Source: Gammaproteobacteria bacterium
GTDB lineage: Bacteria; Pseudomonadota; Gammaproteobacteria; Pseudomonadales; Porticoccaceae
Assembly: GCA_016191205.1 (NCBI GenBank)
Contig: JACPPB010000032.1
Span: forward strand, 43,036 to 107,035
Length of the DNA stretch: 64,000 nt
Direction of reading: 5' to 3'
Made by a program: the position numbers and the translations under genes. Position 1 is the stretch's first letter. Each line of letters starts with the position of its first letter. Below are positions 33,183 to 42,051 of this stretch, piece by piece. The notes below the pieces were generated by a model. The model had not been told where the DNA came from, searched no databases, and worked only from the letters and a program-made list of their open reading frames with translations.

Positions 33183-33623
33183 TCAGCGGTAATCCCGCAG
33201 CATCTCCAGGGGATAGCGCATGCCGGCGAGATGATCTTCGATCACGCCCCGGACCATGGGGCTGCGATGCGGATAGTCGGCGCCCCGGATCGCTGCCGCC
33301 GGCAGCCAGAGCGCCGTCTCGATATCGGGGTCGATCTGATCGGTGATCTGGCCGATGGGTTCGCACACAAAACTCAAGCGGTGGTAGGTGGCGCCGGAAG
33401 CCGCCACAAAGCAGGCGAGACCCAGGCAGGCGATGGGCTCGATCAGCCAGCCGGTTTCCTCCAGGGTTTCGCGACGCACCGCTTCGATGGGGGATTCTCC
33501 CGCTTCCATGTGTCCCGCAGGCTGATTGAGCACCCGCTCGCCGGCGATATTCTCCACTACCATGAGGTAGTGGCCGTCGCGGGGAACCACGGCAGCGACG
33601 GTCAGATGAATCTGCGACCGCAT
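33183..33623 (-). CDS. nudJ: Nudix hydrolase, NudJ-type phosphatase
   Basis: NudJ cleaves nucleoside di- and triphosphates and hydroxymethylpyrimidine pyrophosphate. The 146-residue protein has a complete Nudix box (GHMEAGESPIEAVRRETLEETGW), with all glutamates of the REx2EE core, and the NudJ-typical start HLTVAAVVPRDGHYLMV. Position upstream of mnmA agrees. It is divergent from icd. Confidence 0.92.
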   Translation of the reverse strand: MRSQIHLTVAAVVPRDGHYLMVVENIAGERVLNQPAGHMEAGESPIEAVRRETLEETGWLIEPIACLGLACFVAASGATYHRLSFVCEPIGQITDQIDPDIETALWLPAAAIRGADYPHRSPMVRGVIEDHLAGMRYPLEMLRDYR

Positions 33624-33669
33624 GGGTAAATATCCTGTGTAGGAGAGCTACAGAGACGGCGCGGCAGCG

Positions 33670-33678
33670 TGCTAGAAT
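33670..33678 (+). promoter_or_regulatory. Extended -10 promoter candidate for icd
   Basis: TGC-TAGAAT, the same nine bases as upstream of uvrB, lies 50 bases before the icd ATG. Confidence 0.45.
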
Positions 33679-33728
33679 CCGGCCCGTTTTGAAATTCCTT
33701 TACACAAACCCCTTGGAGGTATCAGCAA

Positions 33729-34982
33729 ATGGGCTATGAACACATCGTCGTGCCGGCTACCGGAAGCAAGATCAAGGTCAATGCCGATTTTTCGCTCGAC
33801 GTTCCGGATCATCCCATTATCCCCTTTATCGAGGGGGACGGTACCGGGGTAGACATCACGCCGGTGATGCGCAAGGTAACCGACGCGGCGATTGCCAAGG
33901 CGTTTGGCGGCACGCGCGCGATTCAGTGGATGGAAGTGTACTGCGGTGAAAAAGCGGCGTCGCTGTACGACGGCAACTGGTTTCCGCAGGAAACACTGGC
34001 GGCGTTGAAGGAATACATCGTATCCATCAAGGGGCCGCTGACTACGCCGGTGGGTGGCGGTTTTCGCTCACTGAACGTCGCCTTGCGTCAGGAGCTGGAC
34101 CTCTATGTGTGTCAGCGGCCGGTGCGCTGGTTCAAGGGCGTGCCATCCCCCGTGAAGGAACCGAACAAGGTCGATATGTGTATCTTCCGGGAGAACTCCG
34201 AGGATATTTACGCGGGGATCGAATGGAAGGCGGGTTCTCCGGAAGCCACCAAAATGATCCGCTTTCTTCAGGACGAGATGAAAGTGACCAAGATCCGCTT
34301 CCCGGAAAATTGCGGCATCGGCATCAAGCCGGTCTCGGAAGCCGGCACCAAACGGCTGGTGCGCAAGGCGATTCAGTACGCCATCGATCAGGGCAAGTCG
34401 TCCCTGACCCTGGTCCACAAGGGCAATATCATGAAGTTCACCGAGGGCGCCTTCTGCGACTGGGGCTACGAGCTGGCGCGTGACGAATTCGGCGCGACCC
34501 CGATCGACGGCGGTCCCTGGCATGCGCTGAAAAATCCGCGCACCGGCGCGCAGATCGTCATCAAGGACGTGATCGCCGATGCCATGCTGCAACAGATCCT
34601 GCTGCGCCCGGATGAATACAGTGTCATCGCCACCCTCAACCTGAATGGCGACTATCTGTCGGATGCACTCGCCGCGCAGGTGGGCGGCATCGGCATCGCA
34701 CCCGGCGCCAACCTCTCCGACGAGGTGGCCATGTTCGAGGCTACCCACGGCACGGCGCCGAAATACGCCGGGCAGAACAAGGTCAACCCGGGGTCACTGA
34801 TACTGTCATCGGAAATGATGTTGCGCCACATGGGTTGGGGCGAGGCCGCCGACCTGATCGTGAAAGGTATCGAGGCGGCGATCTCCGCCGGCACCGTGAC
34901 CTACGATTTCGAGCGTCTGATGACCGGCGCCAAGCTGATGTCCTGCTCGGAGTTTGGCGACCAGATCATCAAGCATATGTGA
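33729..34982 (+). CDS. icd: NADP-dependent isocitrate dehydrogenase
   Basis: Icd oxidises isocitrate to 2-oxoglutarate in the citric acid cycle. The 417-residue protein is of the E. coli type. The phosphorylatable Ser lies in [14 protein letters not shown], the site used by the AceK kinase/phosphatase, and the metal-binding Asp residues and NADP loop are in the C-terminal half ([11 protein letters not shown]). TTGGAGG is a strong ribosome site. It is followed by convergent cspD. Confidence 0.98.
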   Translation: MGYEHIVVPATGSKIKVNADFSLDVPDHPIIPFIEGDGTGVDITPVMRKVTDAAIAKAFGGTRAIQWMEVYCGEKAASLYDGNWFPQETLAALKEYIVSIKGPLTTPVGGGFRSLNVALRQELDLYVCQRPVRWFKGVPSPVKEPNKVDMCIFRENSEDIYAGIEWKAGSPEATKMIRFLQDEMKVTKIRFPENCGIGIKPVSEAGTKRLVRKAIQYAIDQGKSSLTLVHKGNIMKFTEGAFCDWGYELARDEFGATPIDGGPWHALKNPRTGAQIVIKDVIADAMLQQILLRPDEYSVIATLNLNGDYLSDALAAQVGGIGIAPGANLSDEVAMFEATHGTAPKYAGQNKVNPGSLILSSEMMLRHMGWGEAADLIVKGIEAAISAGTVTYDFERLMTGAKLMSCSEFGDQIIKHM

Positions 34983-35075
34983 GGATCGCATCGCCCAGCG
35001 CGGGCTCGCCGGGACCTTGTCCCGGTTGGGTCCGCGGGGTCCGGTTTCCCCGGAACCCGGTTTTGGGGGGGCAGG

Positions 35076-35414
35076 TCACCCGGTTCCCTGTGCCTGACGC
35101 TGCATTTCCTGCTCGCCAGCCGCCACCAGCATCGGGCTGAAGGCCATGCGGGCCGGCGTCGGCGCGATGACAGCCCGGGCAACGGCAGCTGGCGCAGTTG
35201 CGGGTTCGAGCGGTCTGATATGTGCGGCGTGAACGCCTTTTTCGCCGAACTGAACCTCAAACAGCACTTGTTGCCCGGCTTTCAGGCTCTTGTAGCCGTC
35301 CATTTCAATCGCCGAGTAGTGGGCGAAGATGTCTTCCTGATTGGCTTCCGACAGAATGAACCCATAGCCTTTGGCGTTATTGAACCACTTCACGGTGCCC
35401 TTGGTAGCGGTCAT
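35076..35414 (-). CDS. cspD: Cold shock domain protein, CspD-like with C-terminal tail
   Basis: The first 70 residues form one cold shock domain with RNP1 KGYGFI and RNP2 DIFAHYSAI, closest by eye to CspD, which sits next to icd in pseudomonads. The remaining 40 residues are an Ala/Pro-rich tail ending in a Gln-rich stretch, so the protein (112 residues) is longer than the usual 70-90. CspD inhibits replication in stationary-phase E. coli; whether this tailed form does is unknown. AGGAGG lies seven bases before the ATG. Confidence 0.88.
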   Translation of the reverse strand: MTATKGTVKWFNNAKGYGFILSEANQEDIFAHYSAIEMDGYKSLKAGQQVLFEVQFGEKGVHAAHIRPLEPATAPAAVARAVIAPTPARMAFSPMLVAAGEQEMQRQAQGTG

Positions 35415-35728
35415 CGGTTTGCCTCCTGACAGATTCCCGGTAACGAACGGAGTCGCACCGGGGAGGGTAATTATTATTTGTGGTTATTTGCAACATAACT
35501 ATCAGGGAAGAATGCGTGACAAGTCAAGTCCCTCAATCGCCCTTTGCAAACCCGTGGTGTCCGGCGTCGGCGGCGTCCCTTGATTGACCAAATTCGGTGC
35601 TTGTGGTGTGATGCGATGCCCTTTGCGGGTCCAAAAATTCTTCAGCGAATCTCCGTGCGCAGCCCGCTTTCGATACCTCCGCCGTATCGGCATCCGCGCT
35701 TGCCGGGAGCGCGTTACCAGGAGCAAAC
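35415..35728. other. Intergenic region between cspD and the CoA-ester gene cluster
   Basis: This stretch of about 310 bases has no supported gene. It starts with the cspD ribosome site, then becomes AT-rich at 35465-35520. A short inverted repeat GTTAT-N7-ATAAC lies at 35483-35499 and could be an operator. The rightmost 30 bases contain the AGGAG site of the next gene. It should hold promoters for both divergent genes, but I cannot place them with confidence. Confidence 0.5.
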
Positions 35729-36913
35729 ATGACAGCTCAACAGACCATCGACATCCGGGACAAGGCCGCGATCGTCGGGATCGGTGAGACGGAATACCTG
35801 CGCGGAGCCACCCGTCCATCCGCGGAAGCCATGCTGGAAGCGACGCGCATTGCGATTGCCGATGCCGGCCTTTCGCCCCAGGACATCGACGGCATCGTGC
35901 TGCCGCCTGTTCTGATCACCGCCGAGGAGGTTGCCGCCAATCTGGGCATTCGCGACATCCGTTACTCGGTCGGCATCAACATGGGCGGTGCCAGCCCGGT
36001 GACGGCGCTGCAAAGCGCGGCGCTCGCCATCGCGGCCGGCATCGCCAAAAACGTGGTGGTGATGGTGGGCTGGAACGGTTTTTCGGCGCTGCGCCCCAAG
36101 CCGGGCGTCAAGCACCGCGAAGTGATTTCGATCCCTGCCCTGGAGCGTACGCTGACCAACTACTACGCGCCCTACGGTGCCGCTTCGCCGGTGCAGATGT
36201 ACGCCTGGATCGCCATGCGCCACAAGCACACCTATGGCATTACCGAGCATGCGACCGCCGCGGTGGCCATGGCGTGCCGCAAACACGCGCAGTTCACTGA
36301 ACGCGCCATCACGCGCGGTCAGCCCATGGATCTCGATGCCTACCTGCGCTCGCGCATGATCTCCGAGCCATTCCGGCTGTTTGACTGCTGTCTCGAAACC
36401 GATGGCGCCTGCGCCGTCGTGCTCAGCAGCGCCGCCCAGGCCAAGGATCTGAAGCGTCGGCCGGTCTACATCATGGCGGCGGCGGAGGGGCACCCCTATC
36501 CGGCGGATGACATTGCCAATCGTCCCGACATGTTCCACATCGGGCTCAACAACTCCGCGCCCAAGGCCTTTGCGATGGCGGGGATCAAACCCACTGACCT
36601 CGATTTTCTCCAGATCTACGACTGCTTTACCTATGTGGTCCTGCTGCAGCTGGAAGCGCTCGGCATGTGCGAGCGCGGCGCGGTCGAAGAGTTCGTCAAG
36701 GACGGCAATATCGAAATTGGTGGCCGTTACCCCCTCAACACCCACGGCGGACTGCTGTCCCAGGCCCACGTCTGGGGTCTCAACCATGTGGTGGAAGCGA
36801 CCCGGCAGCTGCGCGGCGATGCCGGCGAGGTCCAGGTCAAGGACGCTGAACTGGGTGTCGTCACCGGCTGGGGCGATTTTGGCGATGGCAGCCTCGCGAT
36901 CCTGAGGAGATGA
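35729..36913 (+). CDS. Thiolase-like protein without nucleophilic Cys, probable Ltp2-type aldol lyase
   Basis: This 394-residue protein has the thiolase fold of the SCP-x/lipid-transfer class. Where thiolases have the acyl-binding Cys (N-x-CASG), it reads GINMGGAS with Gly at about residue 86. The C-terminal CxGHP is replaced by [11 protein letters not shown]. It keeps YDCF at about 297-300, like the Tyr-containing site of Ltp2, the retro-aldol lyase that removes steroid side chains. A DUF35 protein follows, as in the Ltp2-ChsH2 complex. I infer a C-C lyase acting on a 3-hydroxyacyl-CoA. A structural or non-catalytic role cannot be excluded. Confidence 0.75.
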   Translation: MTAQQTIDIRDKAAIVGIGETEYLRGATRPSAEAMLEATRIAIADAGLSPQDIDGIVLPPVLITAEEVAANLGIRDIRYSVGINMGGASPVTALQSAALAIAAGIAKNVVVMVGWNGFSALRPKPGVKHREVISIPALERTLTNYYAPYGAASPVQMYAWIAMRHKHTYGITEHATAAVAMACRKHAQFTERAITRGQPMDLDAYLRSRMISEPFRLFDCCLETDGACAVVLSSAAQAKDLKRRPVYIMAAAEGHPYPADDIANRPDMFHIGLNNSAPKAFAMAGIKPTDLDFLQIYDCFTYVVLLQLEALGMCERGAVEEFVKDGNIEIGGRYPLNTHGGLLSQAHVWGLNHVVEATRQLRGDAGEVQVKDAELGVVTGWGDFGDGSLAILRR

Positions 36914-36915
36914 GC

Positions 36916-37335
36916 ATGACTGATTTTATTCCCAACCCGGCCCCCAGGCCCCGCCATTATCTGGACGAACAATTCTGGGAACACTGCGCGCGCGGCGTGC
37001 TGGCGTTTCAATGCTGCCTGGATTGCGAGACCTGGCGCCATATTCCCCGCTTCATGTGCGCGCATTGCGGTTCCGAGAAATGGGGCTGGCGCGAATCCAA
37101 CGGCCGTGGCGAAATCTACTCCTGGACCGTGTGCCACATGCCCATGTCGCCGGAGTTCGAGACCGTATTTCCCTATGCGGTGCTGGTGGTCGAGATGGAC
37201 GAGGGTGTGCGGATGACCGCGGGCCTCAAGGGCATGGACTACAAGGATCTGCGTATCGGTCTGCCGATGGAGGCCGTGTTCGAACCCCTCAAGGAGGGCG
37301 GGCAGCTGCCGTTTTTCCGGCCGCCCGGTCGATAA
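36916..37335 (+). CDS. DUF35 zinc-ribbon/OB-fold protein, partner of the thiolase-like lyase
   Basis: The 139-residue protein has an N-terminal helix, a rubredoxin-like zinc ribbon (Cys34, Cys37, Cys48, Cys51 in CCLDC and CAHC) and a C-terminal OB fold. DUF35 proteins form complexes with thiolase-like enzymes and are often needed for their activity. GAGGAG directly precedes an ATG at 36910 but lies six bases before the ATG at 36916, so the later start is chosen. The gene is coupled to the thiolase-like gene. Confidence 0.88.
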   Translation: MTDFIPNPAPRPRHYLDEQFWEHCARGVLAFQCCLDCETWRHIPRFMCAHCGSEKWGWRESNGRGEIYSWTVCHMPMSPEFETVFPYAVLVVEMDEGVRMTAGLKGMDYKDLRIGLPMEAVFEPLKEGGQLPFFRPPGR

Positions 37336-37375
37336 TGATCTGTGTCAGTATTCCGATGATTTCCGGAGCATGGCG

Positions 37376-37972
37376 ATGCCGCACTCGAAAGCCCGACTGC
37401 TCCCGCACTGGGAGGTAGTGACGACCAGTGAAATTTACCGCAACGATTTTTTCCGGCTGCGTCGCGATAGCTGTTCGCTGCAACTGAATCCGGAAGTCAC
37501 CTCGCAACACTATGTGCTGGAGATGCCGGATGCCGTCGTGGTGGTACCGGTGACCGAAACCGGACTGCTCGTCATGGTTGAGCAATATCGACACGGCGCC
37601 GAAGGCCAGTTTCTGGAGTTTCCGGGCGGCCAGATCGATCCGGGTGATGTCTCGCTGGAAACCGCGGCGCGGCGCGAGCTGAGTGAGGAGACCGGCTACG
37701 CGGTGTCCTCCCTGCGCTACCTGGGCGCCCATTACCCCAATCCGGGCGCCCAGACCAACCGGATCCATACCTACCTCGCCACCGTGGTCGAGCACGGCGA
37801 GGGGCCGGTGCTCGACGTCTTCGAAAATTTGCGGGTGGTTCTCCTCACCCGTGCCGAGCTGGCGCAGCGGATCCGCGATGGCGTCGAGGTGGCGTCCTCC
37901 ACGCTGGCCGCCCTGAGTTTGTTGTCATTGCTGGCCGAGCCGGACGCTCTCCCGGCATCCGCGGCGGGTTGA
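37376..37972 (+). CDS. Nudix hydrolase, ADP-ribose pyrophosphatase-like
   Basis: This protein of about 198 residues has a Nudix box from GGQIDPGD to RRELSEETGY. The first Glu of the box is Asp here, a conservative change; the metal-binding REx2EE part is intact. The layout, with an N-terminal beta sheet domain and YLATVVEHGEG after the box, resembles ADP-ribose pyrophosphatases. Its place inside a CoA-ester cluster could also suit a CoA- or acyl-CoA-cleaving activity, but this is a guess. The ATG at 37376 is seven bases after GGAG; an ATG six bases earlier is too close. Confidence 0.82.
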   Translation: MPHSKARLLPHWEVVTTSEIYRNDFFRLRRDSCSLQLNPEVTSQHYVLEMPDAVVVVPVTETGLLVMVEQYRHGAEGQFLEFPGGQIDPGDVSLETAARRELSEETGYAVSSLRYLGAHYPNPGAQTNRIHTYLATVVEHGEGPVLDVFENLRVVLLTRAELAQRIRDGVEVASSTLAALSLLSLLAEPDALPASAAG

Positions 37973-38038
37973 TCCCGCAGCACGAATGGCCGGCACGTTG
38001 CCGGCGTTTTTCCCCACCCTGCACTCGATGAGGTCAAC

Positions 38039-39232
38039 GTGGAAATAGGCGCGTTTTATCTGCCGGTGATCGGCAATATCGAAGAAATCGAAAAAGGCAT
38101 GGCCGGCAAGCGGACCGATCTGTACCAGCAAATGCTCAAGGAACTGACCGAGCAGGCCCAGTACATGGACGCGCACGGCTACTACGGCATGGGCACCACC
38201 GAGCACCACTTTCACATCGAAGGGGAGGAGGTCTCCACCAACCCGGTGCTGCTCGACCTCTATATCGGAATGCAGACCCGGAATCTGAAAGTCGGCCAGT
38301 TGGGCAATGTCCTGCCGGCCCACAACCCGGTGCGTCTGGCGGAAGACATCGCCATGGTGGATCAGATGACCGGCGGCCGTGCTTTTGCGGGTTTCGCGCG
38401 CGGTTATCAGCCGCGCTGGGTGGCCACCCTGGGCCAGCAGATCGACGGCATGGCCAAGGAACCCGAGATCGGCGCCCAGGCCTACGACAATCTCAAACGC
38501 GAGCTCTACGAGGATCATTTCGAGATCATCATGAAGGCCTGGGGCAGGGATACTTTCTCCCACAAGAGCAAGTTCTGGGAGATTCCCCCGGCCAATACCT
38601 ACTGGGCCACCCACGATGTCACCCGCAAATACGGCCAGGGCGTCGATGACAAGGGTTATCTGACTGAGATCGGTATTGTCCCGCCCACCTACAACAAGCG
38701 CATGCCCGACCTGTTCCAGCCCTTCAGCGTGTCGGAGCGCTCCATCGTCTGGGCACAGCAAAACAAGGTGACGCCGATCACCATCATCACCGACGTACCC
38801 ACCGCGCAGGAGCATATTCGCGCGGCGCAGAAAGCGGCGGCCGACAGCGGTACGCCCTACCGCATGGGCATGACCCGGGAAATCGTGGTCGCGGACACCG
38901 ATGAAGAGGCGCGGGCCATCGCCAGCCGGGCGGGCGCCTATGTATGGTGCAATTTCTTCCAGCCTTTCGGGTTCAATGCCGCGATCATGAAGAAAGGCGA
39001 AGATCCGTTCACCATCAAAAATGACTTTGAAACCATCGAGGAGCGAGGTCTGGTGATCTGCGGCAGTCCGGACACCGTCAAGCGCAAGCTGGAAAAGCTG
39101 TTCAAGGATCTGCCCTGTGATTATTTCTGGCTGTTCACCTACAACGGTCTGATCCCGCAGAACAAGATGATGCGCCATTTCGAACTGCTGACCGAGAAGG
39201 TGCTTCCGCACTTCACCGATAAAATCCGGTAA
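38039..39232 (+). CDS. LLM class flavin-dependent oxidoreductase (luciferase-like)
   Basis: This 397-residue bacterial-luciferase-fold enzyme probably hydroxylates or performs Baeyer-Villiger oxidation with reduced flavin. The family is visible from GTTEHHFHIEG near residue 54, VGQLGNVLPAHNPVRLAEDIAMVDQMTGGR, and the C-terminal ICGSPDTVKRKLEKLF. The start is GTG. It lies among acyl-CoA genes, so a role in preparing the carbon skeleton for beta-oxidation is likely. No flavin reductase gene is in the window. A second LLM enzyme sits at 61222-62331. Confidence 0.85.
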   Translation: MEIGAFYLPVIGNIEEIEKGMAGKRTDLYQQMLKELTEQAQYMDAHGYYGMGTTEHHFHIEGEEVSTNPVLLDLYIGMQTRNLKVGQLGNVLPAHNPVRLAEDIAMVDQMTGGRAFAGFARGYQPRWVATLGQQIDGMAKEPEIGAQAYDNLKRELYEDHFEIIMKAWGRDTFSHKSKFWEIPPANTYWATHDVTRKYGQGVDDKGYLTEIGIVPPTYNKRMPDLFQPFSVSERSIVWAQQNKVTPITIITDVPTAQEHIRAAQKAAADSGTPYRMGMTREIVVADTDEEARAIASRAGAYVWCNFFQPFGFNAAIMKKGEDPFTIKNDFETIEERGLVICGSPDTVKRKLEKLFKDLPCDYFWLFTYNGLIPQNKMMRHFELLTEKVLPHFTDKIR

Positions 39233-39240
39233 GCCTCGGC

Positions 39241-39270
39241 CCGGTCGGGGCGCGGTTGCGCGCCGACCGG
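39241..39270 (+). terminator. GC-rich hairpin after the luciferase-like gene
   Basis: CCGGTCGG and CCGACCGG form a stem with additional GC pairs inside, eight bases after the stop. There is no T run, so termination is uncertain; it may slow transcription or protect the mRNA end. Confidence 0.4.
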
Positions 39271-39374
39271 GCAAACGCCGAATTGGGTTACAATCCGGAC
39301 TTGCCGCTTTCCGGGTCCGGAGGGCAGCCCGCAATTCCCGTTTCATCGCGACAATCCGACACTGGGGTCAGCCA

Positions 39375-40520
39375 ATGCCGATGCGCAATCGGTCCGTTTA
39401 CAGCGCGGACCACGAACTCTTTCGCGATACCGCGCGCCGTTTCTACCGCGAAGAGCTCGAACCCAATATCGAGCAGTGGGAGAACGAAGGCATCATTCCC
39501 CGCGAATTCTGGCGCAAGGCCGGGGCCAAAGGTCTGCTCTGCTGCGGCATTCCGGAAACCTACGGCGGCCCGGGTGGCGATTTTTCCTACAACATGATCT
39601 CCTCGGAAGAAATCGGCTACGCCATCGGCGGCGGCAGTTGCGGTTTCGCCCTCCAATCCGACATCACCGCCTACTACGTGCTCAATCACGCCAGCGAGGA
39701 ACTCAAGCAGCGCTGGCTGCCGGGCATGGTGAGCGGCGAGATCGTCTCCGCCATCGCGATGACCGAGCCCGGTGCCGGCAGCGACCTCCAGGGCACCCGC
39801 GCCACCGCCGTGCGCGACGGCGACCACTATGTCATCAACGGCCAGAAGACCTTCATCACCAACGGTCAGCACTGCGATTTCGTGATCGTGGTCTGCAAGA
39901 CCGATCCGGCCAAGGGCTCCAGGGGCATGAGCCTGATCCTGGTCGAGACCGACCGTCCCGGCTTCGAGCGCGGACGCAACCTCGACAAGATCGGCCAAAA
40001 AGCCGCCGACACCTCCGAAATGTTTTTCAGCGACGTGCGCGTGCCGGTCAGCAATCTGATCGGTGAAGAAGGGCGAGGGTTCGCGTATCTGATGCAGGAA
40101 CTGCCGCGCGAGCGCCTCACGGTCGCGTTCCGCGCCTGGGCCGAGGCGCAACGCGCCTTCGAGACCACGGTCGCCTATGTCAAGGAGCGCACCGCTTTCG
40201 GCAAACCCCTGCTGGAATTCCAGAACAGCGCGTTCAAGCTGGCCGAGATCAAGACCGACCTCGCGGTCGGCTGGGCCTTTCTCGACCAATGCCTTCAGAA
40301 GATCATCGCCGGTACCCTGACCGCGGAGGAGGGCGCCATGGCCAAGCTCTGGACCACCGAGCGCGAGGGCCGTATCGTCGATGAGTGCCTGCAATTGTTT
40401 GGCGGCTACGGCTACATGCGCGAGTATCCGATTTCGCGCATGTATGTCGATGCCCGCATCCGGCGCATCTATGCCGGCACTTCGGAGATCATGAAACTTT
40501 TTATCAGCCGGCAGCTTTAG
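39375..40520 (+). CDS. Acyl-CoA dehydrogenase
   Basis: This 381-residue FAD enzyme introduces the alpha-beta double bond in an acyl-CoA. Signatures are AIAMTEPGAGSDLQGTRATA, FITNGQHCDFVIV, LPRERLTVAFRAWAEA and QLFGGYGYMREYPISRMYVDARI. The C-terminus reads YAGTSEI, with Ala where short-chain enzymes have the catalytic Glu. The base is then expected on the helix with RERL, as in long-chain or branched-chain enzymes. It is followed by the HMG-CoA-synthase-like gene. Confidence 0.9.
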   Translation: MPMRNRSVYSADHELFRDTARRFYREELEPNIEQWENEGIIPREFWRKAGAKGLLCCGIPETYGGPGGDFSYNMISSEEIGYAIGGGSCGFALQSDITAYYVLNHASEELKQRWLPGMVSGEIVSAIAMTEPGAGSDLQGTRATAVRDGDHYVINGQKTFITNGQHCDFVIVVCKTDPAKGSRGMSLILVETDRPGFERGRNLDKIGQKAADTSEMFFSDVRVPVSNLIGEEGRGFAYLMQELPRERLTVAFRAWAEAQRAFETTVAYVKERTAFGKPLLEFQNSAFKLAEIKTDLAVGWAFLDQCLQKIIAGTLTAEEGAMAKLWTTEREGRIVDECLQLFGGYGYMREYPISRMYVDARIRRIYAGTSEIMKLFISRQL

Positions 40521-40573
40521 CGCGTCGCAATCCATTCACCCTACTGACTCCACCACACTGACGGGGACTGACT

Positions 40574-42022
40574 ATGATCGGTATTACAGCCTACGGCGCC
40601 TATCTGCCGCGCGCGCGTCTGCAAAAGCAGGTGATCGCCGACGCCAACGCCTGGTTCGATTCAGGGTTGCGCGGCCTGGCCAAGGGCGAGAAAGCCATGT
40701 GCAACTGGGACGAAGACACCATCACCATGGCGACCGAAGCGTTTTCCGATGCCATGGGGCGCGCGCCCGGACAAAAGCTGGCGGCCGTGATTCTCGCTTC
40801 CACCTCGCTGCCCTTCGCCGATCGCCAGAACTCGGTAGTGCTGGCGGAAGCCATGAATCTCGACACCACCAACCTGCGCACCATGGATGTCACCTGCTCG
40901 CAGCGCGCCAGCACCTCCGCGTTGCTGTCGGCGCTGGATGTCGCGGCGGCAGGGCGGGGCGATGCGGTGGTGGTCGCCTCCGAGCACCGGCTCAGCAAAT
41001 GCGCCTCGCGCGAAGAAATGCTGTACGGCGATGGCGCGGCGGCGATCGCCGTGGGTCGTGACAACCTGCTGGCCGAACTGGTCGACAGCATCAGCCAGCC
41101 GGTCGATTTCGTCGATCATTACCGCGCCGAAGGCCGGGATTACGATGTCGGCTGGGAGGAGCGCTGGGTGCGCGACGAGGGTTACCTGAAAATCGTCCCG
41201 CGCGCGGTCACCGCGCTCCTCGAAAGAACCGGTGTGGCGGCCGCCGATATCGCCCACTTCGTGATGCCCACCGATCAGGGCACCGTGCCGGGCACACTGG
41301 TGAAGCAGCTCGGCATGCCGGGCACTGCCGCCACCGACAATCTGTTGCAAACCGTCGGCAGTACGGGCACCGCGCATCCACTGCTGCTGCTCGCCCATCG
41401 CCTGGAACAGGCCAAGCCCGGCGATCTGCTGCTGGTGGTGGGTTTCGGCCAAGGCTGCGATGCGTTGTTGTTCCGCGCCACGGCAAGGGTCGCGACCTGG
41501 AAACCGGCGCGCGGCGTGAGTGGCGCACTGGCCGCCGGCGTGGCGGAGACCAACTACAACAAGTTCCAGTCCTTCAACAATCTGATCGAGAAGGAACTGG
41601 GCAAGCGGTCCGAGCTGGACAAGAACGCGTTTCTGTCCGCGATGTACCGCAATCGCGCCCTGGCGAACAGCTTTATCGGCGGCAAATGCACCAGTTGCCA
41701 GACCGTGCAGATTCCCAAGGCGCATTACTGCGTCAATCCCGAGTGCGGCGCTTACGATACTCAGGAGCCCTATCCGCTGTCCGGGCAGCAGGGCAAGGTC
41801 GCGACCTGGACCGCCGACCGGCTCACCTTCGATTTCAATCCGCCGGCTTATTTCGGTCTGGTGGTGTTCGACTGCGGTGGTCGCCTGATGATGGACATGA
41901 CCGAAGTGGATCCGGCGACCTTCGATACCGGCGCCACGGTCAGCGTCCACTTCCGGATCAAGCAGATTGATAGCCAGCGCGGTTTCCGCAAGTATTTCTG
42001 GAAAGCCGTTCCGGTTCGTTGA
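40574..42022 (+). CDS. HMG-CoA synthase-like condensing enzyme fused to DUF35
   Basis: The 482-residue protein has two parts. Residues 1 to about 340 form a KAS III/HMG-CoA synthase-like fold with the nucleophilic Cys108 (MDVTCSQRAS), a His-containing VMPTDQGTVPG and a Gly-rich VVGFGQGCDALLF. Residues from about 370 are a DUF35 module with zinc-ribbon cysteines (KCTSCQ and YCVNPEC) and an OB fold. It may condense or, in reverse, cleave CoA esters. Since the neighbours are catabolic, a lyase or acyl-transfer role fits. The true reaction is unknown. Confidence 0.83.
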   Translation: MIGITAYGAYLPRARLQKQVIADANAWFDSGLRGLAKGEKAMCNWDEDTITMATEAFSDAMGRAPGQKLAAVILASTSLPFADRQNSVVLAEAMNLDTTNLRTMDVTCSQRASTSALLSALDVAAAGRGDAVVVASEHRLSKCASREEMLYGDGAAAIAVGRDNLLAELVDSISQPVDFVDHYRAEGRDYDVGWEERWVRDEGYLKIVPRAVTALLERTGVAAADIAHFVMPTDQGTVPGTLVKQLGMPGTAATDNLLQTVGSTGTAHPLLLLAHRLEQAKPGDLLLVVGFGQGCDALLFRATARVATWKPARGVSGALAAGVAETNYNKFQSFNNLIEKELGKRSELDKNAFLSAMYRNRALANSFIGGKCTSCQTVQIPKAHYCVNPECGAYDTQEPYPLSGQQGKVATWTADRLTFDFNPPAYFGLVVFDCGGRLMMDMTEVDPATFDTGATVSVHFRIKQIDSQRGFRKYFWKAVPVR

Positions 42023-42051
42023 ATTCACCATTACACAGAGGAGCCACCACC

